This document shows positions 19,755 to 27,021 of a stretch of DNA of 64,000 nucleotides, piece after piece (positions within the stretch are counted from its first letter, which is position 1; each line of letters begins with the position of its first letter). The stretch comes from Kitasatospora sp. MAP12-44 (GTDB lineage: Bacteria; Actinomycetota; Actinomycetes; Streptomycetales; Streptomycetaceae). The stretch covers positions 4,650,001-4,714,000 of the forward strand of contig NZ_JARZAE010000004.1 of NCBI RefSeq assembly GCF_029892095.1, given 5' to 3'. Position numbers and translations under genes: made by a program. The notes beneath the pieces were generated by a model, which saw only the letters and a program-made list of their open reading frames with translations, had not been told where the DNA came from and made no database searches.

Positions 19755-20168
19755 CTACCGCAGCCGCCGATCAGCCGCAGTGATCGGGAGGTCGTTGATG
19801 CTCGCGTAGCGCCGGCGCATCAGGCCGTTCGCGTCGAACTCCCACTGCTCGTTGCCGTAGCTGCGCCACCACTGGTCGGCGGCGTCGTGCCACTCGTACT
19901 CGAAGCGCACCGAGATCCTGTCCCCCGTGTAGGCCCAGAGTTCCTTGCGCAGGCGGTAGTCCAGCTCCCGGGCCCACTTGGCGCGCAGAAACGCGGTGAT
20001 CTCCTGGCGGCCGTGCAGGAAGACCTCGCGGTTGCGCCACTCGCAGTCCGGTGTGTAGGCGAGGGCGACCCGTTCGGGATCGCGGGTGTTCCAGGCGTCC
20101 TCGGCGGCCTGGACCTTCTGCAGCGCGGTGGCGGCGGTGAACGGGGGGACGGGCGGCCTGGGGGTCAT
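19755..20168 (-). CDS. DUF1348 (SnoaL/NTF2-like) family protein
   Basis: A 137-residue DUF1348 protein with the NTF2-like cone fold. Signatures are [60 protein letters not shown] and [26 protein letters not shown]. Members are widespread, cytoplasmic and without proven activity. The gene is convergent with the glycosyltransferase (1 bp between stop codons) and divergent from the GlxA-type regulator, which may control it. That link is only positional. Confidence 0.9.
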   Translation of the reverse strand: MTPRPPVPPFTAATALQKVQAAEDAWNTRDPERVALAYTPDCEWRNREVFLHGRQEITAFLRAKWARELDYRLRKELWAYTGDRISVRFEYEWHDAADQWWRSYGNEQWEFDANGLMRRRYASINDLPITAADRRLR

Positions 20169-20286
20169 GGCACTCCTTGGTGTGGGACGGTCCCCTCAAC
20201 CTCGCAGGGCGGGGCCCGCCGCAGCCATGTCCGGATGGACGGCCGGCCCACAGATCCGGACAACCCGACCGCCGTATGCTCGGTGG

Positions 20287-21234
20287 ATGACCACTGCGCT
20301 CAGGCCCCGGGTCGCCGTGCTCGCGTACGACGGGGTCCGCCTGCTGGACGTGGCCGCGCCGCTGGAGGTGTTCGGCACCACCGGCGCGTACGAGGTCGTC
20401 CTTTGCTCTCCCGGCGGGGCCGCGGTCACCGCGTCGACCGGGACCGTCCTGGCGGTGGCGGCCGACGCCTTCGCCGTCCGGGCCGACACCGTGGTGGTGC
20501 CCGGCTCGCCGTGCCTCCCGGACGGGCCGGTGCCCGACGGGCTGGTCGGCGCGACCGTCGCGCTGGCGGCCTCGGCGAGCCGGGTCGCCTCCGTGTGCAC
20601 CGGCGCGTTCGTACTGGCCGAGACCGGGCTGCTGGACGGCCGCCGCGCCACCACGCACTGGCGGCACACGGCGGCGCTGGCCCGGCGCTATCTGCGGGTC
20701 ACGGTCGAGCCGGACTCGATCTACGTCCGGGACGGCCACCTGGTGACGTCGGCCGGGGTGAGCGCGGGCATCGACCTCGCGCTGGCGCTCGTCGAGGACG
20801 ACCTCGGTCCGCAGGCCGCCCGCGAGGTAGCGCGTGACCTGGTGGTCTTCATGCAGCGGTCGGGCGGGCAGTCGCAGTTCTCGGTGCCGGCGCGGACTCC
20901 GCGCCCGCGTCACGACGCGCTGCGCGCCGCGCTCGACGCGGTGGCCGCCGACCCGGCTGCCGACCACTCGGCGGCGGCTCTCGGCGCGCGGGTCGGCCTG
21001 AGCGCGCGTCAGCTGGCCCGTCTGTTCCGGGCGCAGCTGGACACGACGCCGTCGGGCTACGTCGAGCAGATGCGCCTGGAGGCGGCGCGCGGGCTGCTGG
21101 AGGCGGGGGAGTCGGTGACGGGTGCGGCGCGGCGCTCGGGCGTGGGGAGCGACGAGACGCTGCGGCGGGTGTTCCTCAAGCACCTCGGCGTGCCGCCCTC
21201 GACGTACGCGGCGCGGTTCCGCAGCACGCGGTGA
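20287..21234 (+). CDS. GlxA-type transcriptional regulator (DJ-1/PfpI + AraC HTH)
   Basis: A 315-residue regulator. The N-terminal DJ-1/PfpI-like domain (residues about 8-175) runs from VAVLAYDGVRLLDVAAPLEVF to VTSAGVSAGIDLAL. The nucleophile-elbow region reads VASVCTGAFVLAETGLLDGRRATTHW, with Cys. The C-terminal AraC/XylS domain (about 220-310) contains LGARVGLSARQLARLFRAQL and two HTHs. The ATG at 20287 is 6 nt after TATGCT, a -10 box, so a leaderless transcript is likely. GlxA-like regulators often activate a neighbouring enzyme gene. Here the divergent DUF1348 gene is the only candidate. The ligand is unknown. Confidence 0.9.
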   Translation: MTTALRPRVAVLAYDGVRLLDVAAPLEVFGTTGAYEVVLCSPGGAAVTASTGTVLAVAADAFAVRADTVVVPGSPCLPDGPVPDGLVGATVALAASASRVASVCTGAFVLAETGLLDGRRATTHWRHTAALARRYLRVTVEPDSIYVRDGHLVTSAGVSAGIDLALALVEDDLGPQAAREVARDLVVFMQRSGGQSQFSVPARTPRPRHDALRAALDAVAADPAADHSAAALGARVGLSARQLARLFRAQLDTTPSGYVEQMRLEAARGLLEAGESVTGAARRSGVGSDETLRRVFLKHLGVPPSTYAARFRSTR

Positions 21235-21250
21235 GGTGGGGCCGGCCGGT

Positions 21251-22156
21251 TCAGTGGGAGGGGAATCCGCGCTGCCGGGCGGCCTCGTAGAGCAGCAGGG
21301 TGCCGGCGGAGGCGGCGTTCAGCGAGCTGGCCGCGCCGCCGATCGGGATGCTGACGACCTCGTCGCAGAGCTCGCGCCACGCCCGGCTCATGCCGACGGT
21401 CTCGTTGCCGACCACCAGGAGCACGGGCCCGGTGAGATCGCAGTCGGCGATCGAGGTGTCACCGTGCTCGTCGGTGCCCACGACCTTGATCGGCACCCCG
21501 CGCTCGCGCTGTGCCGCCACCCAGTCCAGCACCTCGCCGGGCGCCCCGACGCGGACCGCGGGCAGCCGGAACATCGAACCCGTGCTGGCCCGGACCGACT
21601 TGGGGTCGTAGAGATCGGCCGCATGGCCGGTGATGATCACGCCCGCCCCGCCGAACGCGTCCGCGGAGCGGATCAGCGCGCCGATGTTGCCGGGGTTGGT
21701 GGCCCGGTCGAAGGCGACGCCGAGGAACCCGGGCCCTGTCGCCAGCCGGTCGAGGTGATCCGGCCGCAGCTTGCCGACGGCGATCAACTCCGGTGCGGTG
21801 GAGTCCCGTTCGCCGAGCTCTGCGAGCAACTCCGGGGCCACCGCGGTCGACGGGACGCCGCTCCTCCTGATGAGGTCGTCCGCCCAGGAGGACGGTCGGC
21901 GCCCGGCCGCGTAGAGCAGCTGGTTCAGCGGCCAGCCGTACTCGACGGCCAGCGAGATGGGCCGCACGCCGTGGATGAGGAACAGTCCCAGCCGCTGGCG
22001 CTTGTTCCGGTTGGTCAGCAGCGCCTGCCATGCCTGGAACTGCGCGTTCCGGCTGGACACTTGACGCGCCGCGCCGCCGCCCGCGGACACCTCCGGCGCC
22101 AGCAGCGCCCTACCCCGGCCCTGGTGCGATCCCTCACGGTGTCCCCTGTCCAGCAT
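21251..22156 (-). CDS. SpoU/TrmH-family 23S rRNA 2'-O-methyltransferase, AviRb-like
   Basis: A 301-residue SpoU (SPOUT) methyltransferase. The N-terminal region SSRNAQFQAWQALLTNRNKRQRLGLFLIHGVRPISLAVEYGWP and the whole order of blocks match my memory of AviRb, the Streptomyces viridochromogenes enzyme that methylates the ribose of U2479 in 23S rRNA and gives avilamycin resistance. SpoU motif 1 is FDRATNPGNIGALIRSADAFG, motif 2 VVGNETVGMSRAW and motif 3 IPIGGAASSLNAASAGTLLLYE. The Met at 22156 follows GGGGAGGAGCC on the minus strand's upstream side. It is divergent from an AviRa-like gene, which strengthens the assignment. A housekeeping rRNA methyltransferase is the alternative. Confidence 0.85.
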   Translation of the reverse strand: MLDRGHREGSHQGRGRALLAPEVSAGGGAARQVSSRNAQFQAWQALLTNRNKRQRLGLFLIHGVRPISLAVEYGWPLNQLLYAAGRRPSSWADDLIRRSGVPSTAVAPELLAELGERDSTAPELIAVGKLRPDHLDRLATGPGFLGVAFDRATNPGNIGALIRSADAFGGAGVIITGHAADLYDPKSVRASTGSMFRLPAVRVGAPGEVLDWVAAQRERGVPIKVVGTDEHGDTSIADCDLTGPVLLVVGNETVGMSRAWRELCDEVVSIPIGGAASSLNAASAGTLLLYEAARQRGFPSH

Positions 22157-22258
22157 GGGGAGGAGCCTAGCAACGCTTGGACCACGCTCTCGCTCACGGT
22201 GTTCTTGGTGCAAAGGAGTTGACGATTGATCAGCTGTTCGGAAATGCGCTCGGGTTGC

Positions 22259-22298
22259 GCGGACGGAAGCGGATGGAAGCGGATGGAAGCGGATGGAA
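22259..22298. repeat. Four 10-bp tandem repeats in the AviRb/AviRa divergent promoter
   Basis: GCGGACGGAA followed by three perfect copies of GCGGATGGAA, in phase with one helical turn, about 25-60 bp upstream of the AviRa-like -10 box. Confidence 0.9.
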
Positions 22299-22322
22299 TT
22301 CGAGACGACCTCCCCCTCCACC

Positions 22323-22328
22323 TAGGAT
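22323..22328 (+). promoter_or_regulatory. -10 box of the AviRa-like gene (leaderless)
   Basis: TAGGAT ends 6 nt before the ATG, with a weak -35 (TTCGAG) 18 bp upstream. No Shine-Dalgarno site is present between them. Confidence 0.45.
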
Positions 22329-22334
22329 TGCCCC

Positions 22335-23075
22335 ATGGGATACCGGCACGTCATCGTCAAGGCCGACTACGCGGACCTCGCCAGCGGTGCCGTGCTGCGC
22401 TCTGCTCCGGGTTTCCCGGCCTTTCCGGTCCGGCTCACCTCGGAGATCTTCCAGCGTGCCCTGGCCCTGCGCGGCGGTGACTCGCCCGCGGTCGTCTGGG
22501 ACCCCTGCTGCGGCAGCGGGTACCTCCTGTCGGTGATCGGGCTGCTGCACCGCCGAGCGGTCTCCTCCGTGCTGGCGAGCGACCTCTCGGCGGAGGCGCT
22601 CGGCCTGGCCCGGGAGAATCTGTCGCTGCTCGATCCGGCCGCCCTCGAAGCGCGGGCGAAGGTGCTGGAGGAGCAGGCCGAGCGGTTCGCCAAGCCCTCC
22701 TACCTGGAGTCCGCCGACGCCGCCCGCCGACTGGCCCGCACCTTGACCGACGACGGCGGCCCGCTGCCCGCCGCCGTCCACCGGGCCGACGCCTTCGACC
22801 GGGGCGAGCTCGCCGCGGCAGTGGCCGGCGCCGCCCCGGACATTGTGGTCACCGACGTCCCCTACGGGGAGCAGACCGAGTGGCTGGGCGCCGAGGGCGA
22901 GGCCGGCGTGCCCGAGATGCTCGCCGCGGTGGCCTCGGTGCTGCCCGGTCACGCGGTGCTCGCGGTGACGGTCCGCGGCCGCAAGGTGCCGCTGGGCGGG
23001 GTGCGCCCCAAGGAGTCCTTCAAGATCGGCACCCGCGCGGTCGCCCTACTGACCGCGGACCAGCTCCGCGACTGA
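22335..23075 (+). CDS. 23S rRNA (guanine) methyltransferase, AviRa-like
   Basis: A 246-residue class I SAM-dependent methyltransferase closely following AviRa, which methylates G2535 of 23S rRNA and confers resistance to the orthosomycin avilamycin. Shared landmarks are YRHVIVKADYADLASGAVLRSAPG, PAFPVRLTSEIFQRALAL, SAM motif I WDPCCGSGYLLSVIGLLHRR (residues 55-74), the acidic loop ASDLSAEAL, KPSYLESADAARRL and catalytic motif IV TDVPYGEQTEW. The end KIGTRAVALLTAD also fits. The ATG at 22335 appears leaderless. It is divergent from the AviRb-like gene and ends 59 bp before the tRNA-Phe-derived repeat. No orthosomycin biosynthesis genes are in view. Confidence 0.88.
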   Translation: MGYRHVIVKADYADLASGAVLRSAPGFPAFPVRLTSEIFQRALALRGGDSPAVVWDPCCGSGYLLSVIGLLHRRAVSSVLASDLSAEALGLARENLSLLDPAALEARAKVLEEQAERFAKPSYLESADAARRLARTLTDDGGPLPAAVHRADAFDRGELAAAVAGAAPDIVVTDVPYGEQTEWLGAEGEAGVPEMLAAVASVLPGHAVLAVTVRGRKVPLGGVRPKESFKIGTRAVALLTADQLRD

Positions 23076-23102
23076 GTTGCCGGTGTCAGGTGGCACAAAA
23101 AG

Positions 23103-23130
23103 GCCCCCGCAGCGCGATGCGCTCGGGGGC
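23103..23130 (-). terminator. Displaced tRNA-Phe terminator (chromosomal copy)
   Basis: GCCCCCG-AGCGC pairs with GCGCT-CGGGGGC (one unpaired base), immediately 3' of the partial tRNA-Phe copy. It appears to be the original terminator of tRNA-Phe, left behind when the element inserted. A homologous but diverged hairpin lies at 26023-26051. Confidence 0.65.
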
Positions 23131-23134
23131 TTCC

Positions 23135-23180
23135 TGTGGCCAGGGCCGGGGTCGAACCGGCGACCTTCCGCTTTTCAGGC
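23135..23180. repeat. 46-bp direct repeat, att-like copy of the tRNA-Phe 3' half
   Basis: This 46-bp sequence is identical to 26069-26114 and covers tRNA-Phe from the anticodon loop (CTTTTCAG on this strand) to the 3' end and two bases beyond. The 5' half of the tRNA is absent here. This is the pattern of an attachment site for a tyrosine integrase. Confidence 0.88.
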
Positions 23181-23298
23181 CACGCCGGGGCGTCGGGATG
23201 CCCTGGTTTGGCCGGTCGTGCCGTCCGTGGAAGTGTTCTTTCGGGTGCCAGCGTCCATGCCGGTTGGCGTCAGCGCTGGCGTCAACCGGGCGGGTGTA

Positions 23299-23785
23299 TC
23301 ACTGGTCGCTCAGAGCGCGGAGTCGCTGGTCGGTTTGACGGAGGTCGAAGTGGGCTGGGTCGAAGTCGGCTGCTGTCTTGAGGCCGAGCCATCGCAGGAG
23401 GTCTTCGTGTTCGGGGTGGGCGGAGTCGGCGAGGGCCTGCTTGAGACAGGGCGTCGAACAGCGCTTGCACGAGCAGCTCGGGGTCCTCCAATACCCGCGC
23501 GTTCTTCTTCACGGGCACCACCCGTCCGCTCACGGTCCTCAGCAGGCGGGCCGACTTGGCCCACTCCACCAGCAGGTTCACGTGGTACGGCTCCTGGCTG
23601 GTCTTGGTCTTGAAGGTCCTGTCGCCGATGGACGGGTCCACCGTGTTTCCGGTCTCCAGCAGCGCGACCAGAGCGCGCGCGTCCGCGAGGGTGGCCTTGC
23701 CCGTCTGGGTGAGCTTTCGCCCCGTGCCGATCCAGGCGATCAGGTCCCGCACTTGCCGCACTGTGCGTGGCTGCTCCGCTTCCAC
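23299..23785 (-). pseudogene. Broken pRiA4b ORF-3-like protein
   Basis: The N-terminal frame (start 23785) reads VRQVRDLIAWIGTGRKLTQTGKATLADARALVALLETG and HVNLLVEWAKSARLLRTVSGRVVPVKKNARVLEDP. This is the N-terminal module often fused to plasmid pRiA4b ORF-3 domains. Around 23445 the meaning moves to another frame, which reads LKQALADSAHPEHEDLLRWLGLKTAADFDPAHFDLRQTD, the usual C-terminal end of pRiA4b ORF-3 proteins, ending at 23299. The middle of the domain is missing, so an internal deletion with frameshift has joined the two ends. In the first frame the ORF runs on to 23282 as low-complexity Arg/Pro sequence. Confidence 0.7.
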
Positions 23786-23860
23786 CGTCTCTCCTTGTCC
23801 CGTTCCGAGGTGTGCCGGATTCCATCATGGGGTTTCAGTCGGGCCGGTAGGGTCACGGTG

Positions 23861-24994
23861 GTGAGCGAGTACCAGCATTACGAGTTCCTGGCGATCGATC
23901 GCCCACTCACGCGCGAGGAGCAGGAGCAGCTGCGGGCGCTGTCCAGCCGGGCCCGGATCACTGCGACCAGCTTCACCAACGACTATCACTGGGGCAACTT
24001 CCGCGGCGATCCCAGGAAGCTGGTGGAGCGGTACTACGACGCTCATCTGTACCTCGCCAACTGGGGTACCCATCAAGTGATTCTGCGCGTGCCAAAGCAG
24101 CAGCTCGCACTGCGCACTGTGGAGGCGTACTGCTTTGAGGAGCACGTCGAGGCATGGGCCACCAAGACCCACCTGATCCTCGATCTGCGTAGTGAGGACG
24201 AGAGCGGAGACTGGGACGAGGGGGCGGAGGACTCGCTCGGTGCCATCGCCGGGATTCGGGCAGAGTTGGCGGCCGGTGATCTCCGTGCCCTGTACCTGGC
24301 GTGGTTGTCCGCTCTTGGTGTCTGGGGGCTCCAGGACGACGACGAAGAGGAGTACCAGGAAACGATCGAGCCCCCGGTTCCGGCCGGGCTTGACCAGCTG
24401 ACGGCACCTCAGCGAGCACTCGCGGACTTCCTGCGCGTCGATGCCGACCTCCTCGCAGTCGCCGCCCAGGCCAGCCTGCCCGCCCCCGGACCCGAGAGGG
24501 GACTCGGGAAGAAGGAACTGGCTCAGCTGATCGCCGCACTCCCCGAGAAGGAGAAGAACGACCTGCTGCTGCGCCTGGCCCTCGGCAGGGAACCGCAGTT
24601 GGGCCCCGAATTGCTGCGCCGTCTGCGTGGGGAAGCGACCCCGGCGACGGCACCGGGGCGACGCTCCGCAGCTGAACTGCTTGACGCCGCACACGCGCGA
24701 GCTACCGAACGCCGGCAACGGACCAAGCAGACGCAAGCCGAGACGCTCGCGAAGAAGCTGACGGCCTTGGCCGACAAGGAAGAGTCGGTGTGGGCCCAAG
24801 TCCAGGACCGCATCGCTCAGAAGAAGCCGACCGACTACGACGCCGCCACCGCTCTCCTGGTGGACCTTCGCGACGCCTGTGACCACGTCGGACGCGGTCC
24901 CGCCTTCCGGCAGCGCCTCAGCGCGCTTCGCGAGGAGCATCAGCGCCTGCCCGGCCTGCTGCGCCGCCTCGATGAGCGGAGGCTGCGGGGCTGA
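23861..24994 (+). CDS. Hypothetical protein of unknown function (377 aa)
   Basis: I do not recognise a named family with certainty. Similar proteins occur in Streptomyces. The N-terminal part (YQHYEFLAIDRPLTREEQEQLRALSSRARITATSFTNDYHWGNFRGDP) is a compact alpha/beta region. A helical region rich in Leu and Glu follows. The last ~130 residues (SAAELLDAAHARATERRQRTKQTQAETLAKKLTALADKEESVWAQVQ) are probably coiled-coil. There is no signal peptide or membrane segment. Two adjacent GTG codons (23858 and 23861) could start it. I used the second, giving MSEYQHYEF. It is followed after 27 bp by the small HTH gene, probably as an operon. Confidence 0.75.
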   Translation: MSEYQHYEFLAIDRPLTREEQEQLRALSSRARITATSFTNDYHWGNFRGDPRKLVERYYDAHLYLANWGTHQVILRVPKQQLALRTVEAYCFEEHVEAWATKTHLILDLRSEDESGDWDEGAEDSLGAIAGIRAELAAGDLRALYLAWLSALGVWGLQDDDEEEYQETIEPPVPAGLDQLTAPQRALADFLRVDADLLAVAAQASLPAPGPERGLGKKELAQLIAALPEKEKNDLLLRLALGREPQLGPELLRRLRGEATPATAPGRRSAAELLDAAHARATERRQRTKQTQAETLAKKLTALADKEESVWAQVQDRIAQKKPTDYDAATALLVDLRDACDHVGRGPAFRQRLSALREEHQRLPGLLRRLDERRLRG

Positions 24995-25021
24995 TTACAC
25001 TCGGAACACGGCGGAGGAGGA

Positions 25022-25312
25022 GTGGTGAACCACGCACGCTGGCAGTTGGCCCGGGACAAGCGCGCGCTGCACGGGGACGTCGAGCCCCCCGCGATCGTCG
25101 CCGAGCGCGAGCAGATCCGCTTGGCCATGGCGCTCGGGCAACTGGTCTTCGACCGACGTGCCCAGCTGGGTCTGAGCGAGGACGAGCTGGCGGTGCGGCT
25201 CGGCACCACGGCTGACGAGGTCGAGCACATCGAGGTCGGCGGAGTACTCCTGGTCACGTCCGACCTGCTGCTGCGGCTCGCCGCAGCTCTGGACGTGTCC
25301 GTCGGTCAGTAA
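25022..25312 (+). CDS. Small XRE-type helix-turn-helix protein
   Basis: A 96-residue protein. Residues about 32-92 form a five-helix XRE HTH (LAMALGQLVFDRRAQLGLSEDELAVRLGTTADEVEHIEVGG...LRLAAALDVSV). This size and shape are common for HigA-like antitoxins or small repressors. The start is GTG with GGAGGAG upstream. It ends in a 7-bp convergent overlap with the Uma2-like gene. The upstream 377-residue gene is close enough for co-expression, so a regulatory or antitoxin partnership is possible, but no toxin fold is recognisable. Confidence 0.82.
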   Translation: MVNHARWQLARDKRALHGDVEPPAIVAEREQIRLAMALGQLVFDRRAQLGLSEDELAVRLGTTADEVEHIEVGGVLLVTSDLLLRLAAALDVSVGQ

Positions 25313-25851
25313 GGGAGCAGTTCGGTCGTGTTCAGGTCGAAGTCGAACGGCTCTGGGATGTGCAGCGTCTCACCGAACTCGATGTCCTCGCGGCGGTGGT
25401 ATCTCGTGCCATCGGGGCGACTGAAGAGCGTGACGGTCTTCTGCCTGGCGTCGATCAGCAGGTACAGCGGGATCCCCATCAACGGGTAGTCGCGCACCTT
25501 CCCGACCCAGTCGTTCTCCGGGTTGGAGGGAGAGACCAGTTCGACGGCGACAGCGGCGACTTCGGAGGGAACCTGATTGTCAGTCGTCTCCAACGCCTCG
25601 CCTGGAAGGTATGTCAGGTCAGGGTTGCGGCTCTTGCCCACGTTCGGTGAAACGAGGTCGGTGTTCTCGCTCGGCAGCAGCTCCGACGGGGCGTGCGCGT
25701 CGAACTGGCGGCGGACCAGGAGAAGGTTCCGCTGGTGGATGCCCGAGGGGCTGACCATCATCACGATGGTGTCGCCCGACAGCTCCACCTTGAATCCGTC
25801 GGGCAGGCTTCTGCGGGCCTCTTCAAGGAGTAGAAAGTGCTCCGGGTTCAT
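25306..25851 (-). CDS. Uma2 family endonuclease-like protein (DUF820)
   Basis: A 181-residue protein of the Uma2 (PD-(D/E)XK restriction-like) family, greatly expanded in actinomycetes and cyanobacteria and of unknown biological role. The nuclease core is visible as RNPDLTYLPGE, then VAAVAVELVSPSNPENDWVGKVRDYPLMGIPLYLLID (Asp, Glu and Lys of the PD-ExK set), then VTLFSRPDGTRY. The ATG at 25851 follows a perfect AGGAGG by 8 nt, which settles the start. Longer frames run into the tRNA genes. It lies inside the tRNA-Phe element and transcribes away from the tRNA. Confidence 0.88.
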   Translation of the reverse strand: MNPEHFLLLEEARRSLPDGFKVELSGDTIVMMVSPSGIHQRNLLLVRRQFDAHAPSELLPSENTDLVSPNVGKSRNPDLTYLPGEALETTDNQVPSEVAAVAVELVSPSNPENDWVGKVRDYPLMGIPLYLLIDARQKTVTLFSRPDGTRYHRREDIEFGETLHIPEPFDFDLNTTELLPY

Positions 25852-26022
25852 GCGCGGTGCCTCCTGGGGTGTGCCGGGCAGCACCTCAGCGTAGTCCGGG
25901 ACGCGGTCCGGCATCGCCCGTACGGGCCCCGTGGCCGGGCGCCCAGTCCCTCGGATCGCTCCGGGCCGCTCATTCGGATTACCGACCGTCCGCTGTGCCG
26001 TTGGCGTCAAACAGCACAAGAA

Positions 26023-26051
26023 TGCCCCCGAAGCGATTTGCTTCGAGGGCA
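26023..26051 (-). terminator. tRNA-Phe terminator carried by the element
   Basis: TGCCCCCGAAGC pairs with GCTTCGAGGGCA around GATTT, 20 bp 3' of tRNA-Phe. Its sequence is related to the displaced hairpin at 23103-23130 but has diverged. Confidence 0.7.
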
Positions 26052-26068
26052 TCGTCCTGATCAGGCTA

Positions 26069-26114
26069 TGTGGCCAGGGCCGGGGTCGAACCGGCGACCT
26101 TCCGCTTTTCAGGC
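26069..26114. repeat. 46-bp direct repeat, att copy within the intact tRNA-Phe
   Basis: The second copy of the 46-bp repeat. Here it is part of the complete tRNA-Phe gene, so the element's att core restores the 3' half of the tRNA. Confidence 0.88.
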
Positions 26115-26144
26115 GGACGCTCGTACCAACTGAGCTACCTGGCC
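26071..26144 (-). tRNA. tRNA-Phe (GAA)
   Basis: A minus-strand cloverleaf starting GGCCAGGTAGCTCAGTTGG, with anticodon loop CTGAAAA (GAA), T arm CCGGTTCGACCCCGG and an acceptor stem closing with CTGGCC. It is the integration target for the element on its 3' side. Confidence 0.97.
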
Positions 26145-26171
26145 GTACTGCACCATCCCTTGCGGGATGAG

Positions 26172-26245
26172 CGATCCTGACGGGACTTGAACCCGCGACC
26201 TCCACCTTGACAGGGTGGCGAGCTAACCAACTGCTCCACAGGACC
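26172..26245 (-). tRNA. tRNA-Asp (GTC), copy 2
   Basis: Identical over all 74 nt to the tRNA-Asp at 14298-14371, in the same orientation. Anticodon loop CTGTCAA. Middle gene of a Glu-Asp-Phe cluster. Confidence 0.96.
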
Positions 26246-26311
26246 TCGACAGAGCCTTGCGACCCTGACTGTACTACCTGTACTGCGTACTGCCGTCCTA
26301 CGGTACTGCCG

Positions 26312-26384
26312 TGCCCCCAACGGGATTCGAACCCGTGCTACCGCCTTGAAAGGGCGACGTCCTGGGCCACTAGACGATGAGGGC
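26312..26384 (-). tRNA. tRNA-Glu (TTC)
   Basis: A minus-strand cloverleaf starting GCCCTCATCGTCTAGTGGCC, with anticodon loop CTTTCAA (TTC) and T arm CGGGTTCGAATCCCG. It is the first gene of the Glu-Asp-Phe cluster. Confidence 0.96.
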
Positions 26385-26506
26385 TTGCGGCCCGCCCGGC
26401 TGATCTCCAGCGGTCGGGGACGTGAGAAGCATATGGGATCCGAGCGGGAACGCCAAAACGGTTTGGGCAGGCCGGTGCGGTCGGGAGCAGGGCCGGGAGC
26501 GGGGCC

Positions 26507-26848
26507 CTACGACCAGCCGAGCTCGTGCAGTTCGTGGTCGTCGAAGCCGAAGTGGTGGGCCACCTCGTGGATGACGGTGGTGCGGACCTCGGAGACCACC
26601 AGTTCGCGGGTCGCGCAGCTGCGCAGGGTCGGGCCGCGGTAGACGATGATCCGGTCGGGCAGCACGCCGGCGTACCACTCGCCGCGCTCGGTGAGGGGGG
26701 TGCCCTCGTAGAGGCCGAGCAGGTCGGGGGTGGCGGGGTCGGGTTCGTCCTCGACGAAGACCGCCACGTTGTCCATCATCGCCGCCAGCTGCGGGGGGAT
26801 CTGGTCGAGCGCGTCGCTGACCAGTGCCTCGAAATCGTCCCGGCTCAT
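26507..26848 (-). CDS. Metallopeptidase family protein (zincin, PF06262 type)
   Basis: A 113-residue minimal zincin-like protein. The metal site HEVAHHFGFDDHELHELGW (an HExxH with a downstream acidic/His ligand) occupies the C-terminus. It is preceded by ALDQIPPQLAAMMDNVAVFVEDEPDP, LLGLYEGTPLTERG and PDRIIVYRGPTL, all typical of this actinobacterial family. Activity and substrate are unproven. The Met at 26848 fits the family start (SRDDFEALVSDALDQIP). An in-frame GTG lies 2 codons upstream. It is divergent from the Ser/Gly/Pro-rich lipoprotein gene. Confidence 0.92.
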   Translation of the reverse strand: MSRDDFEALVSDALDQIPPQLAAMMDNVAVFVEDEPDPATPDLLGLYEGTPLTERGEWYAGVLPDRIIVYRGPTLRSCATRELVVSEVRTTVIHEVAHHFGFDDHELHELGWS

Positions 26849-27021
26849 GTCCACGGGCCCATTGTCGGCGGCCGGGTGAGGGTGTGCCAGGGGATGCGGG
26901 TGCGGATGGTCGGCAAATGGTGGGCGGTCGGCCGTGTCCCGGCGCCGCGCCAGGCGTTGGGCACCGAAAGCGGCCGTGCCCGACGGGCGGCCAGGGCGGG
27001 GCGGGTGGAGAGGCGGCGGCG

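Larger units (their letters stand above)
23135..26114. mobile_element. Putative degenerate integrated element at tRNA-Phe
   Basis: A 3.0-kb segment bounded by the 46-bp tRNA-Phe repeats. It lies exactly 3' of the intact tRNA-Phe gene, as expected for site-specific integration. It carries a broken pRiA4b ORF-3-like gene, a 377-residue unknown protein, a small HTH protein and a Uma2-family nuclease-like gene. No integrase, excisionase, replication or transfer gene remains, so it looks like a remnant of an actinomycete integrative element that can no longer mobilise itself. The extent is inferred from the repeats only. Confidence 0.65.

Noticed and set aside
25022-25851. HTH protein plus Uma2-like protein as a toxin-antitoxin pair
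   Set aside because: They are convergent, not in one operon, and Uma2 proteins are not established toxins. Shared regulation is not supported.
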